In this document: in pieces, positions 63,531 through 64,000 of the stretch
How positions within the stretch are numbered: position 1 is the stretch's first letter
Layout: every line of letters begins with the position of its first letter
Assembly (NCBI GenBank): GCA_911728435.2
Contig: OU452198.1
Location: 13,364,001-13,428,000 of the forward strand
Length of the DNA: 64,000 bases
Origin: Apoderus coryli
Lineage: Eukaryota; Arthropoda; Insecta; Coleoptera; Attelabidae
Direction: 5' to 3'
Position numbers and translations under genes: made by a program
Notes under the pieces: model-generated
The model's database searches: none
The model's input: only the letters and a program-made list of their open reading frames with translations
What the model was told of the DNA's origin: nothing

Positions 63531-64000
63531 TAAGTGTAAATATGGATTTGCTCGGGAGAGGTTATAAGCATTAAACGTCAAATAATAAATAAAGAATATT
63601 TTAAGTATAATTTTAAATATAATGCCTCAAATTATTAAGTTAATATGTTTGTTCACACTGTATTAGCGAGTGTATTACTAGATTGCATTACTTGATTGTG
63701 TCATAATAATAGTATTTTACTTTTAATTTTGTATTTGCTAGTATGATGTTTTATTTTTCTTTCAACAAAGGCCATTATTATTATTTTAAGAGAGACCTCT
63801 ACTTTCTTAATTGAGTATAAAAATGGTGTTGACTCTTATTGACAATGATTCACATATTCTCTATCTCATATTAACTCTATTAAACACAAATTTATAGAGG
63901 GTGTTTCAAAAAGGCTCGGTAATATTTAAGGGAATAATTTCTCAGGTCATTTTATGGGACAAAGTTCTTGTAAACATACCACCGGAAATGCATTGTTATC
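63531..64000. other. Non-coding right edge
   Basis: A+T-rich. A GAGGGTGTTTCAAAAAGGCT terminus at about 63897 probably starts another small element that continues past the window. No gene is seen. Confidence 0.4.

Overview
The window is repeat-dominated eukaryotic DNA, most likely from an insect. It is A+T-rich and intron-bearing. It carries several transposon families typical of arthropods: BEL/Pao, Ty3/gypsy, mariner with a DUF4817-type N-terminus, hAT, piggyBac, MULE and Jockey-like LINEs. The short terminus ACAGGGTG/CACCCTGT recurs throughout. I cannot fix the order or species from sequence alone. I found no rRNA, no convincing tRNA gene, no CRISPR array and no bacterial-type operon.

One host gene is supported. 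Three minus-strand exons (33824-33971, 27426-27607, 22849-23099) have consistent splice sites and reading phases. Together they encode the Rab-binding/FYVE-type zinc-finger N-terminus of a rabphilin. The first coding exon, upstream, and the C2-domain exons, downstream, were not found. Much of the window may therefore be introns or flanks of this gene.

Left part (1-22840): a large foldback element at the left edge; an internally deleted mariner inside an older repeat; a mariner with roughly 260-bp inverted repeats; a hammerhead-ribozyme-like hairpin on the minus strand at 5903-6010; a nested inverted-repeat element; and a complete BEL/Pao retrotransposon (9889-15933). The BEL copy has identical-looking LTRs, a 5-bp target duplication and an intact 1708-codon gag-pol. 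After it come a broken gene of an unnamed transposon-like family, a DUF7869-type relic, and a 3.2-kb TA-flanked element that holds a mariner N-terminal relic.

Middle part (22840-43270): the rabphilin exons and their introns. The intron at 23100-27425 is almost filled by a 4.1-kb element with CACGG ends and tandem subterminal repeats. The next intron holds LINE pieces, a roughly 130-bp repeat array, and a mariner interrupted by a solo LTR. Further right lie two copies of a hAT-like family encoding a TTF-type zinc-finger relic, a near-perfect 64-nt palindrome, and a LINE.

Right part (43270-64000): a hAT copy with a perfect 8-bp target duplication; a 584-bp foldback element with arms about 98% identical; a hAT-like element split by a LINE; an intact 608-codon MULE transposase gene inserted in a LINE with a 9-bp target duplication; a piggyBac relic between TTAA sites; a degraded Ty3/gypsy element; and a 157-bp satellite array.

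The only long intact reading frames are the BEL polyprotein and the MULE transposase, so those two insertions look youngest. Most other coding matter is decayed transposon sequence.
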